Below the pieces are notes generated by a model that did not search any database, was not told the origin of the DNA, and saw only the letters and a list, made by a program, of their open reading frames with translations. Positions 1 to 11,566 of a DNA stretch of 64,000 bases are shown one piece after another. Both the position numbers and the translations under genes were made by a program. Each line of letters begins with the position of its first letter. The stretch's first letter is position 1. The DNA comes from Agrocybe praecox (Eukaryota; Basidiomycota; Agaricomycetes; Agaricales; Agrocybaceae). The stretch spans positions 1,279,618 through 1,343,617 of the forward strand of contig OZ024850.1 of the NCBI GenBank assembly GCA_964017145.1, given 5' to 3'.

Positions 1-2948
1 GTTTCCTAGTCGTTCAACCAAGGAAACGCGGTCCTGCTCTTCCTGTAACCGACCTTTCTCCTATCAAGGCTTCGCCAAATGCGTCCCCAATGCCCAGCGC
101 AACAGCGAAAGAAAACATTTCGACGTTTAACAGACTGGCAAACGTCGTTAACGCTGATAAGAAGAAGAACCCACGGTCCGAGAACATTTCGACTACTCTG
201 AAAGACAAGTATGCCGGTCGTAAAGGAGACAAGGAGAATAGTGGCAACATTAGCGTTACAGGCGCGGGCACGCGACGCCTCTTTGGTGCTTTGGCTCAAT
301 ATGACAGCAATATTCCACGAGCTGTAACTTCGACGCTGCATAAGAAGCCTTCGGGAAATACCCATGGAATGAAAGCTGTCAAGGTCCTCGGAGAGTTTGA
401 CCCTAATGCTAGCGGCAATATCAGTAGGAGAGACTTCAGCTTTGATGGAGATTCCTCGGTCAACAAAAGCAAGGATTCGACGACTGCGAAAGACCGAGTT
501 AGGGAGTGGGAGAGAGAGAAAGAGAGGTTGAGGGAGATGGAACGGTTGGCAGAGATAGAAAGAGAGAGGGATGATATGTATAAGAGGCAGAGAAAGGAGC
601 GCCAGGCAGGTGGTGTCGGGTCGAAGGAGGATGGCAAAAGGAGCCAAACGAAGGACTCGACGCAACAGGAAGAAAGGGTAAGGAGTAGTGAGGAGAGGAG
701 AGAGAAAAGGGACGCGTCGCTCAAGCAGATTAAGATTCCGCGACCTGGTTCTTCTGCAGCGAATAGGGAGAAGAAGAATTCAGATTGGGACAAAGAGAAC
801 GTTGGGTCTTCGGCTACTTCGCCCGTTCTGCCTATGTTCAAACTCACATCTCCTTTGACGAATTGTGAGTTTTTTTTTCCTTTTAATAGAGATGGTTATG
901 CTTATTCTATTGCAGCTATTCTCCGTATAGGACGAGACACACCGGCCTCTACGACCAAGGAAACCAAACAAAGCGGTAGCAGGTTCAAGCATAGTATTAA
1001 AGCATCGATCGGTGAGTTCTTCTCGTTAAGCCCAGACCAACCACCGCTGTTGCCTCAATCTCTTGAGTCAAGTTTCTTGAGTGTAACTATAACAACGCCA
1101 GGTCTGGCAAGAATATTGACAAGGGAAGCTAATGTATCATCTCTTTGACAGATAAAACAGTTCAATTTTGCAAGGGGTCTTCAATGGGACAAGTTACTTC
1201 TGGAAGGTCGACGCCTGCGCGCGGATTCTCGTTTGATATTAATAATAACAAGTCAATTACGAGCCCAGAAGCTAAGAGCTCAACGAAGGACGGACAAGAC
1301 GTCTGGGTTGTTGCGGATCAGGATGGAACGAGTCTTCCTGAGAGTGAGCCATTTTCTTCTTTCCATTTTATCTTCATCCCTGGAATTTCGTACCTCCGTG
1401 GTGGATGCTTGGCTTCCAGCTGTCATAGACAAGCTATAAAGCAGATACATAAATCTCGTTGAACCAATTTACTGACTTTTCTATTCTTCTCCACCATGAT
1501 CCCTTTTCCAGTTTCACCGTTGCCTATTATCAAGAATGCCGCGGAGACTGAGCAAGTTGCTGCCGACGCCAGGAATGACAGAATGAATATCTGGATGCGT
1601 AATGTTGATAGTAAGTTAAACATAGTGCTTTTTTTCGCGACGATATCTTTTCTTACGTCGTTACCTCGTTCACAGAGGTCGTTGAAGAGGCCAAACTCAA
1701 TTTTGCCATGGCATCGTCTCCTCGGGAACTTGCATTACCTCCTCTTCCTCCGCCTCTTTCACGAAACCCATCTCAAAACCGCTCGAGGCTACCTCGTCGA
1801 GTGCTTGCGGCCAGTCAAATATTCCAGTCCGATGAGAATGGGAATATCACGCCGATGATAGACACTGATCAAAGTATGATGTCTGGCGAAAACTCTTCCT
1901 TCCTCTCAGCTGGGGGTATCTCGCGAAACAACAGTCTTCCAAGTCCCTCTCGGGCGTTGAGTACACCGACCACTCCGCTGAAGATGACCTCGGTTTTGCC
2001 GACCATCGAAGGGTCGGAGGCGAGCCCGAGTCAATTTGTTATTCCTGAAATCCATACTCCTTCGAGGCAGCGTCGAGCAACTGTTAATACTCGCTCTCCC
2101 GAGCCTGTCGCCCGGGCTGATGTAGAACCAAGGTCGAGTATTCCACCTGAAGCCGACAAGGGTATTGACGAAGCTGGATCTCCATCTAAAAGGAGAGAAA
2201 AGTCGAAGTCATATGGACACCTGTTAGGCAAGCATATAATTCCTATTTCAATGCTGGAGATGCAAATGAATGCTCGTATGTTTTTCGATTTTTTTTTACG
2301 CTTATTCGAATATTTATATATTTCTCTTGCTTTGTAGCCGCTCCGCCTCCACCACCTACTCCCCGGTTATCCGAAGTACTCGATAGAAACCTCTTCATTG
2401 CTTCTCCCATATCATCGCGAAACAACCTTCTAGATTACGAGAGCGTTGAGTATACTCGCTCGCCCTCACTTGACGATCTGACTTCCTCCCCTTACCATGT
2501 GGAACCTTACCCACAACGAGTCCGTGCTAGCTACGACGCTCAAATTCCCGACACCCCCAGCCGACATCGCATCGAAAACGTCTACGACCGCTTCCTTATG
2601 GCAACCTCTGGCGTCAAGCGCCTCGGAAAGGGATATCAATCCGATAATGTTGGCCCTGTTGCGAACGGTTCAAGGCAGTCATCGACTGGCTTAGGCCCTC
2701 AGAAGAGCCGCTCACACTTTTATTCGACAAGGAGACCCATGCCCCCGCCGGTATCTAGCGATGATCCTGAGAGGAGGGCAGTTTCTGTTGACGAATTGGG
2801 CATGATTTCGCAAGCGACTTCCCCGGTCAGCCCAGTTAGTAATGGAAAAGATGAATCCGCGAATGTTACGACGCTCATGCGGAAGGCTATGAAGATGATC
2901 GTACCCAAAACAAATCATGCATCGAAACGACTGTCTCGCGTTGGTTGA
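1..2948 (+). CDS. Ser/Pro-rich protein of unknown function, 5' partial
   Basis: The reading frame is open to the left edge, so the start lies upstream; a possible 3' splice site (ttcctag) sits at 3-9. Coding continues through several short introns (for example after 866 at gtgagt, near 1344-1510, 1613-1675 and 2277-2338) to the stop at 2946-2948. The protein is rich in Ser, Pro, Lys and Arg. It has a strongly charged stretch full of Glu and Arg at about 490-720, probably a coiled coil or single alpha helix, and later many SPxx/TPxx sites such as TPTTPLK and SPVSPVS that look like proline-directed kinase targets. I recognise no catalytic domain or family. Codon use and intron style match the neighbours. 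Exon borders in the 1140-1500 stretch are uncertain. Confidence 0.7.
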
Positions 2949-3701
2949 AAAGATTTCAACTAGCGCTTAGACTTCCTTCCAATTATTTATTGCTGAGGAC
3001 GAAAGGTCCTTCCTTTCTTCCTTCTCATTTTTTATCATCATATATGCATAATCGTTCTCAACTTTGCAATTTGTTCTTTTACACTTTTGTTCACTTTTTC
3101 TCCATCCACCTTGAACCACACGCTCTCTCATGATTCTGTTGTCCGCTTTTTACACCACCCGCTGTCAGCATGCTCTCGATTTCCCTTTTTTCTAAAAATG
3201 TACATTGCTATCCTATCGTCAATTGTTATCGTCTATGCTTTCTTCACACATTCCATCCTCCATTTTCATACCATCAATCTCCTCCACCATTTATTTACTT
3301 TCATACATTCTGTTCTCGCCGTCTTTTTGTTCTTCCTTTTCTCTCTTTTTCTCTCTCAGTTTTACAATGTGTACACGTACTCTTGTTCATGTCCTGGATG
3401 ACTCTAACGAGTAATGACTGTCGATGTCGGTGTCTACTAGCTACGAACTGTTTATTTCTGATTACTAGTATCATGTCAATTCCTGAATGCTGCCTGCTTG
3501 AATGATCATGATGTTTCTGTTTTCTATGTCCGGGTGACTGTAGATGCATTCCAGTCTCAAGGGGTCCCGCGGTCCCGGTCAGCGCTTGCACATGCCAACT
3601 CTGATGGCGTCTATTTCTTCGCTGAAGAAGTTGAGTGATTATGTCAGCCGTTTAAGAGTCAGTCCCCCATTTGATCTGACTTTATTTAATGACAATCGAC
3701 C
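2949..3701. other. Intergenic, pyrimidine-rich
   Basis: This gap lies between the unknown Ser/Pro-rich gene and CET1. It is very T/C-rich from about 3000 to 3360 on the plus strand. That suits the 3' flank of the first gene and a CT-rich fungal promoter for the next. An extra upstream exon of CET1 near 3544-3660 cannot be excluded. No RNA gene or repeat was seen. Confidence 0.5.
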
Positions 3702-5010
3702 ATGCAGCAGACTCGATCTTCCTCTCCTCCACCTTTGAAACGCATGCGCCGAACAGGATCATCACCATCTCCTTCTGGAGATCATGCAGGCAGTGGAAGT
3801 GGGACAAACGGCCACGCTTCTGGGTCAACGCAACATGGAGGACCGCACAGATCATCGAGTTTCAATGATTCCGAACTTCAGCCTTTGTCCCTCTCCATCC
3901 TAGGTGTAGAACCTTTGGATGAGTTCATCAAAGAAGTCGCGGACTTCGTGCATCATATGATCATGACCCGACCTGATATACCCACTGGAAACGTAGAGGT
4001 TGAAGCGAAGGTTGGGGTGTTAAGGGATAGAATATCGGGGCAGAGGCTGCAATTGCCCGTTTTAGTGGAAACGAGTTGAGTTTTGTTTCGCGTTTCTTGC
4101 TCATTGTCATTTTATGAGTCTATTTTCTTCCACACATTGTTTTTAAGGGAAATGATTAGGGGCTTGGCTGACTTGTTTATTTTGTGTTCTAGTATTGACG
4201 CCAGGAGCTACCGAGACGCGCTTCGAGTCCAATATGTCAGTCGTACGTCCGATTCAACGATATTGCTCCCGTTTTCATATAGATAATGTACTAAAAGCTC
4301 GTATAGCACCAGCACAAACATTTCAATACGCTCCTAAACGGACTTAAAACTGCCTCGTCCCAACCCTCACACGTCGGGAGTCCGCTGGACTACAACCACT
4401 TATACCTCGTCGATTCGTTCTATCCTAATCCTGATTCATCTGGAGGTGGTAGAGAAGAAAAAATCAGAGTAACGCGAGACGAGAAGTCGGGGACTGTGCT
4501 TGAATGCATGCGCAAGATCCGACTGGGAGATTTGAATGTCTACAGTCCAAAGAGAGAGGCCGATTGGAGAATTAGTGTTAATCTTGAAGTACCCAGTGAG
4601 CTTGAATTTATGTTCTAATGTTTGCAGATGCTGAAATCGATATATTTGCAGTGACCCACCCAATCGGCTCTCCGAGTTTGACGAGAAGGAAAGACAGGAT
4701 GAGTTACTCGCACGAAGAATTCAAGATTGACTTGACCCAAGTTACATCTTCTGTCTCACCCAACGCACCTGTAAAGCATTTTAATCGTTTTCATTATTTC
4801 TTTCCAAACTAAATCAATGGTATTCAGCCGCAAATCCTACACGAACTCGAAGTCGAAATCGCTCGCTCGGATCTCCTCCTCGCTACCGCATTGAAACGAA
4901 ACGACTCCAACGTATCAAACTTTGAACAAAGCTCGTTCGATGAGCTCATACGCGCTTTTGTGAACAACGCGCGTATTTTGGTGCGGAATGCCAATGATGG
5001 GTGGCAATGA
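3702..5010 (+). CDS. CET1: mRNA 5'-triphosphatase (capping enzyme beta subunit, Cet1 type)
   Basis: This enzyme removes the gamma phosphate from the 5' end of nascent pre-mRNA, the first step of capping, in the nucleus together with the guanylyltransferase. It belongs to the metal-dependent triphosphate tunnel family. Exons read by eye are 3702-4074, 4193-4239, 4307-4595, 4652-4770 and 4828-5010, giving 336 residues. Family marks are in order: VEVEAKVG (first metal-binding Glu strand), TRFESNMS, HQHKHFN, KIRLGDLNVYSP, DWRISVNLE, RRKDRMSY and HELEVEI (second Glu strand). The N-terminus to about residue 60 is a Ser/Gly-rich low-complexity tail, as is common in this family. For the fourth intron two acceptors are possible; the one ending at 4651 gives a normal 56-nt intron, the other only 32 nt. 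The start is the first ATG in frame. Confidence 0.9.
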
Positions 5011-5327
5011 GCGCTTTATTTGTTGGTGGTGCAATTACTCTCCTTCATCCTCTTTTTCTTTGTTGCTACTTATGTATCATATCGTATTATATTTATTACA
5101 CTCCTTTTGCCACGGAGAAAGAAACAGGTCATTTGTTTTGTAGGGGATCAGTAATCGTACGGGTAGTCGATGATGAAATCATGTTCTATAGGCCTATTTT
5201 AGATGAGATGCTGAGAGGGAAAAAAATAAATTACGACCGAAACAGTACCACATAACCCAGCATAAGAAATACATGAGCATAGACATAAACCAATCGAACC
5301 TAGAAATAAAAGAGAAGAAAAGAAATG
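5011..5327. other. Convergent 3' intergenic
   Basis: Short AT-rich gap between two genes that end facing each other (CET1 on plus, the Rad60/Esc2-like gene on minus). It presumably holds both 3' UTRs. Nothing else was seen. Confidence 0.5.
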
Positions 5328-7238
5328 TTAGAGACCAACGACTTCAATCATATCCCCATCTTCCACATCCTGCTCTCCAATGGGAGAACCGTTTTCCATC
5401 TTGTCACCATCGATGCACAACCTTGGATCTTTCGCAGGAGGGGCGGAAGCAGCCGCTGCCTCTGCAGCAAGCGTGGCCTTGCTTTTCCTTCCTCCCTTCT
5501 TTGGCGGGGGAACCGGCGCGGGTGGCTCGTCGGACCCAGCTCCGGGATATTGGTCTGCCAACCCTGCTTTTTTCAAGAAGGCTTTGACAATGGCACCACA
5601 TTTCGTCGTGGGCCGGACGGTCAGCGTGATATCCTTCTGGATCAATGCTGAGCGCAGGGTGAGCTTAAGGGTCTCGCCTTCGGCTTCTGCGTCGGACTCT
5701 GGTTGTTGGATCTGGGACTGAGATTGAGCGTGGGGAGGAGGAGATGGAGAGGCGGTAGTCGCATTGTAGCCTAAGCCACCGGCTCCTAATATGTCGGAGT
5801 TATCATCGTCGGAGTCGAACTCGATTTCAATTGCTTCAGTAGAGGGGCCTCCTGAATGCACCGACTTGCTTGTGCTGGCTGCTGGAGCTTGTGACGGGGT
5901 ATAGCGGGGTACAGGGTTCTTGTGGATATATTCATACGTGGTTTTTTCGTACGCGACTGTGTAATGCATCATATTTAAGAGCATGAACACGGGAAAAGAC
6001 GAGATGAAGTAATACCTAATTCGGCGGATTCACTCCATATTTTCAAAATCTGGGGCGTAACAGACGGGAAGAAGCGTTTCCCGAGGTAGGTAAGGATAAG
6101 GTTCTCGGGTTGAATTGAGGCATCTTCAGCAACGGCTTCGAATAAATCACGAAAAGCGTCAGTCTGCAGAAATAGTCGGTCAGTGTGAGCTAGAATATAA
6201 CATGAAGAATATGTACCCTATCGATTTTATACTGCCAGTCTGTGTCGTATTCGTGTGCTTTAGGACTGAGCGGGTGAAGTTTAAATTTAACAGTAAGGAG
6301 AACATTATCCTCATCATTGGTAGCTTCAGGAGCCGGTGTGCTATGCGTATGTGAGAGCACGGATTGCTCTCTCCTCAGTTCATTTGCAATGGCGTTGAGT
6401 TCTGGGTCGAAAATGATAGTGTCGGTCGACTCGTCGACGTCGTTGTCAAAGGTGGGTGATGGTGCTCTGACAGGTAGTTGGAGCGCTCTTCTACATAACG
6501 AAATTTATGATGAGGACTGATAGAGAAAATAACTCAAAGAAACCTCTTACCGAACAACAGCTTTTGCGTTCATTATCTGATCTTGGGGTAGAGCAGGAGG
6601 TGGTGTAATGGATCGCGAACGACTGCGCTGTTTTCGTTTTCGTTTGCCATTAGGTTTCCCATTCGGTGGTGAGTCCCCAAGGATTTCAATGTCAGACTCT
6701 TCCGAAAGTTCTTCACTGAGCAGCCTGATGCACAAAGTTGAAAGGATAAGTAACGCAGCTCTTGCATACATGAACGAGATAAAATCCATACCGCGCCATT
6801 TCTTTGTGTTTCTGCCATAAAGGAATATGTACAGCCTCTTGCTTTTTCTTTTTATTCTTCTGCTTGCTAGGACTCCGTCCAGTATCATCACTATCGCTTG
6901 AGACCTCTTTCTGGGATTTGTTGGCCTCTACAAATGAAAGAAAATAATGAATTGTTGGAAAGAAAAAAGCATATAAACAAGCTTCGCGCACCTCTATTTA
7001 TTTGTTCTAGCCTTTGCCACTCCTCAAAAGTACGATTCTTATTACGGATGAACATGTCATCCGAATCGTTAATTTCGATCACGGTACGCGTTGCGGGGTT
7101 TGATGCCACTCCGGGAATCGTTGAACTCGACCCAGAAGCTTCGCCAGGGGTGGCAGACGTTTCTGGAACATCTCGTACTTTAGGTTTGGGTTTGGGCTTT
7201 GGTCGTGGTCGCGGACGCGTCGTGGTGGAATCATTCAT
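5328..7238 (-). CDS. Rad60/Esc2/NIP45-like protein with two SUMO-like domains
   Basis: The protein probably works in SUMO-dependent genome stability and replication repair in the nucleus, as do fission yeast Rad60 and budding yeast Esc2. Reading from the ATG at 7236-7238 (minus), the N-terminus is basic and disordered, with SUMO-interaction-like acidic stretches (VIEINDSDD, ELSEESDIEILGD). It continues into a first ubiquitin-like fold (KFKLHPLSP ... LTYLGKRFFP ... QILKIWSESAEL) and ends with a second one (LKLTLRSALIQKDITLTVRP ... DPRLCIDGDKM ... VEDGDMIEVVGL). The C-terminal domain ends in a hydrophobic VVGL and lacks the processable GlyGly of true SUMO, as expected for SUMO-like domains. Several introns interrupt it. 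It is divergent from the GCFC-like gene, and the shared promoter region is interrupted by a MITE. Confidence 0.82.
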
Positions 7239-7385
7239 TTGCTGCAAGCGCCAATGGCGGATTAAAAGAGGAAATTATCCGTGGGAAACTTGGTATTTTC
7301 GCGCTAGTCATTCCTTGTGCACGTGACTCACGTGATGCTAGTCACGAGTCATTACTACAGCTATAGGTTTTCGGCACGACCACTC

Positions 7386-7794
7386 TAGGGTTGGGTAAAA
7401 AACTACTAATGTTTTACCGGTTTCATTTTTTACCGGTAATTTACCGGTCACTTTTTCAACGATGGTCTATACTGGTAAATAATTAGTCACGTGAGCGGGA
7501 TATTTAATCCGCTAACGATGAATTAAAAGTCTCTAGGCCTTCAAATGCATGTGAGAGGAGTACATAGTAGGCCGAACCAGAATAAACGTGGAGTACTGAA
7601 GTCCGTTTCGGCGTGAGCCAGCACGGCCAGAATCCTGGCCCGCCTTCTTTAAACGGACACTTCCATAAATGGAAATCACGTGGTATAAAACGTGACAGTA
7701 AATTACTGGTAAAAAAGGGGACCCCCTAAAGAGATAAATTTTGACGGTAATTTACGGTAATTTACCTCGGATGATACTTTTTTACCCAACCCTA
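7386..7794. mobile_element. hAT-type MITE with 8-bp target duplication
   Basis: The element begins TAGGGTTGGGTAAAAAA and ends with the exact reverse complement, a 17-bp perfect terminal inverted repeat. Directly outside both ends is the same 8-mer, GACCACTC (7378-7385 and 7795-7802). An 8-bp target duplication and TAGGG-type ends are the signature of the hAT superfamily. The 409-bp body has no open frame for a transposase and carries repeated TTACCGGT and GGTAATTTAC stretches, so it is non-autonomous. It sits between two divergent genes and almost touches the start codon of the right one. Confidence 0.88.
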
Positions 7795-7820
7795 GACCAC
7801 TCACATATAAACTCCCTCGA

Positions 7821-10682
7821 ATGGATTCTCCTCCCCCCGTTATCTTCAAGCGCAGTAAAGCAAAGCCTGCGCAAAGAGCAAGACAACCCTCCCCAGAAAA
7901 TGCTGGAACTAGCACCGAAAACGCGTCTGAAACGGCTGAGGACTCGCCAATTACGCTAGCTTCAAAGATAAAGAGCAAGGCTAAGAAAGCCAAACTCAAG
8001 TCACGGTTGAGTTTCGGTGGAGACGAAGATGAGGTTTGGGTATTATTTCTCTCAAAGTGCTGCTACTAATGATTCCTAGGGAGGAGAAGGAGAGGTCTTT
8101 AAGGTCAAGAAGACAAGTTTGAGCAGGAAGATGGCTGAAGGAACGCATCCCGCGTAGGTTTCTCCATAAACAATATGAATCATCAGTTCAAACGTCTTGC
8201 ACAGGCTTATACCACCAACTTTGGATCAAGCCACTATTACCGTGAACGAAGGTCCTAGATACGACGCGGCGTATCTACAGGAGTTAAAAGCAAGCACGCC
8301 AACTACTAGGCCACCACGGCCAGCCAATGTTGATCCTTACGATGCTGACATGTCTATGGACATCGGAGACACGTCAATACAAACAATAGACATGGATATT
8401 GGTCAGTAACCAATGTTATTTATAGTTGAAGATAACTGATACCCTTTACAGAAGAAAGTTCAACATACATACCTGCTGAATCTTCAATTAAAGTTGCCAA
8501 AGAGAAAAGAGAAAGAATGCGTGTATCTCAAGCAAGTGGCGAAGAAGACTTTATCTCTCTTTCGGTATCTAAACGCGAGGATTTCTCACAAGGGCCTCAT
8601 CCGGAGAGTCGTCTTGTAAGAGAAGAGGATGAGTTGGGTGAAGGCGACGATGGTGAGTTCCAGAGTCAGACCATGAAAGAATTGAAATCATATCATATAT
8701 ATAGAATTTGCTGAGTACACGAGTGCGCAAGAGCGAATAGCTCTTGGAAAGAAATCGAGGAAATTAGAAGCCAGCCAACGCAGGACAGCAATGAAAGAAC
8801 TGATTGATGACGCGTGCGTATATTATTATTGTTATTAATTTCTCACTCTCATGTGTTTATTAGCGAAGAAGAGGACGAAGAGACAGTAGAATGGGAACAA
8901 GAACAGCTACGTCGAGGAGGTCATAGAACGCCTGAACCATCGTCATCGAAAGTGAAGCAAGTGTATAAAGCCGCTCCCAGTAGGTGAATTTTGATACTGT
9001 ATCTTTCCGACGCTAAATTTTTCATTAATCCAGTACCGATTGCTGCACCAATACCTTCGTTGGGCCCAGCTATCACGCGATTATCTGAACGATTGGCTCA
9101 GTTGACAACATCGCATGCTAAAAACTCGGCCACTCTAAGTTCTTTAGCCCTGGAGCGTCAGGAAGTTGAGTCCAGAGAAACTGAGATGAGAGAGTTAGTG
9201 GAAAAGGCGGAAGAAAAACGAGCCTGGTTTAGCAGTTTCAAAGACTGGACAGAGAGTGTGGCCGGATTCCTTGATGAAAAGGTCAGATATCGTCGCATTT
9301 GAACCATCATAATCTGACTATAAACTTTATAGTATCCGTTACTCGAGAAACAGGAAGAGGAATATTTCTCTTTGCTCAAAGAACGCTTTGACATGATCGC
9401 CAAACGGCGCAAGGAAGATAATGAAGATGATCTTGCCATGTTTATCGGACCTTTGCCGGATGCGTCCTCGACTCAGTTAGAAGAGACAGATGAGCTCGGG
9501 CGCGCCATACCCGTGACAAGCCCACTCGTCCAAAGACGCGAGAGGCGCATGGCAAGGACGGCCCGTCGGCAAATACGCTCAGCTCGTCGACCTAAGGATG
9601 AAGAGGAAGGATACTCCACTGACTCATCTATGGCACCACATGATACCTTGGCGTATGCCGAGGCCCATCAATCGTTAACATCAAGGACCAAAGATATCTT
9701 AGCGGACGTTAAAGCAGCAGAATTCAAAGATCCGGGGAAAGGTCGATGGGGTATGTGGAGAGAGAAATATTCAGACAGTTATGTTGGTGCGTGGGGTGGC
9801 CTTGGCGTAGTAAGTGTATGGGAATTCTGGGTCCATCTGGAATGTGTGGGTTGGGATTGCATCGAGGTCAGTTCAAAGACTATATGAAATATTAGAAGCT
9901 GATATCTTTCTTGAATTTATAGGATGGGCGCAGTTTGCATAGCTTCAAATGGTATAAAGGTTTATACGAATATAGCAGGCCTGGCGAAGGCACTGTTGAA
10001 GAACGCGAACTTGGTCCCGATGGGGACTTAGTTGCATCGATGATTTCCACGGCCATTATATCTTATATCTGCAAAGTCATTGGCAATGGCGGCTTGGATG
10101 TTTATTCCACAAAACATATACGGAGAATCATCGATCTCTCAGAGGAAATCGAAGCTAGTCTTGATTCAGGCAGTGGGAAGCTCCAGGTACGCACTCGATC
10201 ATCTTTGTCGCGTGGTTCAGTCCCTTAATGTTTAATATCTGCTTCTTTCCTAGAACATACTTAAGTCCGTGACAGCTGCGTTTGAAAGGGCCGTATCTGA
10301 GCTCGAGGACAGCGTTACCAAATACACCTCTTCTCATCAACGTTTACCTGGATTCAACCCCGACTCTATTCCTTCTAGAAGGCGATTGCTGAACCGATGT
10401 ACCAAATTATTGACTAACATGGTGCGCTGGAGGAAATACGCGAAAGAAAGATTCGGAATAGGAGCACTCATAACTCGATACGTGGAGAACTGCATCGTGG
10501 TCGTTGCCAGGACTGGATGGGACGTTGGTGGGGAAGAAATCACTCGCAAGGCACGTACCATCGCACATTCTATCGGTATGAATCCATCTCACTTACATCC
10601 TTTACTTCACTTCTGCCCTGCGCAGGTGGTCAAATTGCTGCCATCGGATCTTGTTCCTAGCCAACTCAGCAGACTATCATAA
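7821..10682 (+). CDS. GCFC-domain protein, PAXBP1/GCFC2-like
   Basis: Animal homologues (PAXBP1, GCFC2) have been linked to spliceosome disassembly or intron turnover and to transcription; a nuclear role is expected. The multi-exon frame starts MDSPPPVIFKR and has a basic, disordered N-terminus (SKIKSKAKKAKLKSRLSFG). It is followed by the conserved ERIALGKKSRKLE region, a coiled-coil segment (about 9060-9300, ITRLSERLAQL), and a large helical GCFC region with FKDPGKGRWGMWREKYSDSYVGAWGGLGVVSVWEFW and an SMISTAIISYI helix near 10050. The final 50 nt before VVKLLPSDL could be an intron (gtatga...gcag at 10575-10625), but splicing it would give an early stop at TAG; read through, it ends LPSDLVPSQLSRLS, which fits the family better. 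The ATG at 7821 is 18 bp after a MITE target duplication. Confidence 0.82.
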
Positions 10683-11566
10683 TTCACGGGCAATTTTTTT
10701 GCCAATGGTCGGCCAGCATTTGGCGCGCCTAATTGCAATGCTTAACAGACCGTGACGTTGCGTGACATAAGTGGCCGGACGCGTCGGGCGATCGCGAATG
10801 TAAAATATGAGCGTCTCATTTCAATTTGGTCACCGACCTATCGCGGCCTATTGCAACTCGAGTGCCAAATATTTAGCCTACAGCGCAGGTGCCTCGCGCA
10901 CCAATCATCGCTGTCGACTCTAAAGTGCACTCGAATAATGATTTTGCGAAGCATCTATTGACCCTCATCGGCTGTTTTTTATCAAACATTTTTCCTCGCC
11001 ATGAGTGGCTCGTTCCGCTGTCCGACATCTAAGACCGGTGGTCTCTCTCTCCCTCTGTAGCTTGTTATCTTTATTATTATATTTTTTTCTCTGTTTGACC
11101 CCTCATCCTGGCCGTGTGCACAACCGAGGTGAGCACGGCGGATCACACAATTAATTGCAAATCTCGGAGTGGAGTTTTCCCGAATAGGTAACTCCTGTGA
11201 AAATGCCTAAAATGGAAAGGAATGGACCCTTATGTGCGGTTCAATTGCTCCGAGCCTCCAACGACGCACATCCGGGCCCGATTTGCAACGTGGGCGGTAT
11301 TACACGGTAATCCAATGATCTGGGGATAGATACTGTTCAGGAGTACCCCATACTCGCTTGCGACTCGACCATCTGCTCTCTGGATTAAAAATAACCCATT
11401 ACTCTATCATTTTTTATCCACTGTTTATTCTCCCCTCTCCACGGCAATCTAGACCGTCCGTCCCCGGCTTATCCTTTTCAGAATATAAGCGACAAGCTTT
11501 TTTTTTTGTTCGATCCTCCTTCATCCCTCTTCATCCCACCCCGCATCCGTGGATCCCCCACCCAAA
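10683..11566. other. Intergenic, aquaporin upstream region
   Basis: About 0.9 kb without a supported gene. It is GC-rich at first and becomes CT-rich just upstream of the aquaporin ATG (about 11400-11566), typical of a fungal promoter. No repeat or RNA was recognised. Confidence 0.5.

Noticed and set aside
6..847. Minus-strand open frames opposite the first gene
   Set aside because: They mirror a Glu/Arg/Lys-rich plus-strand coding region, which gives Leu/Ser-rich antisense frames by composition.
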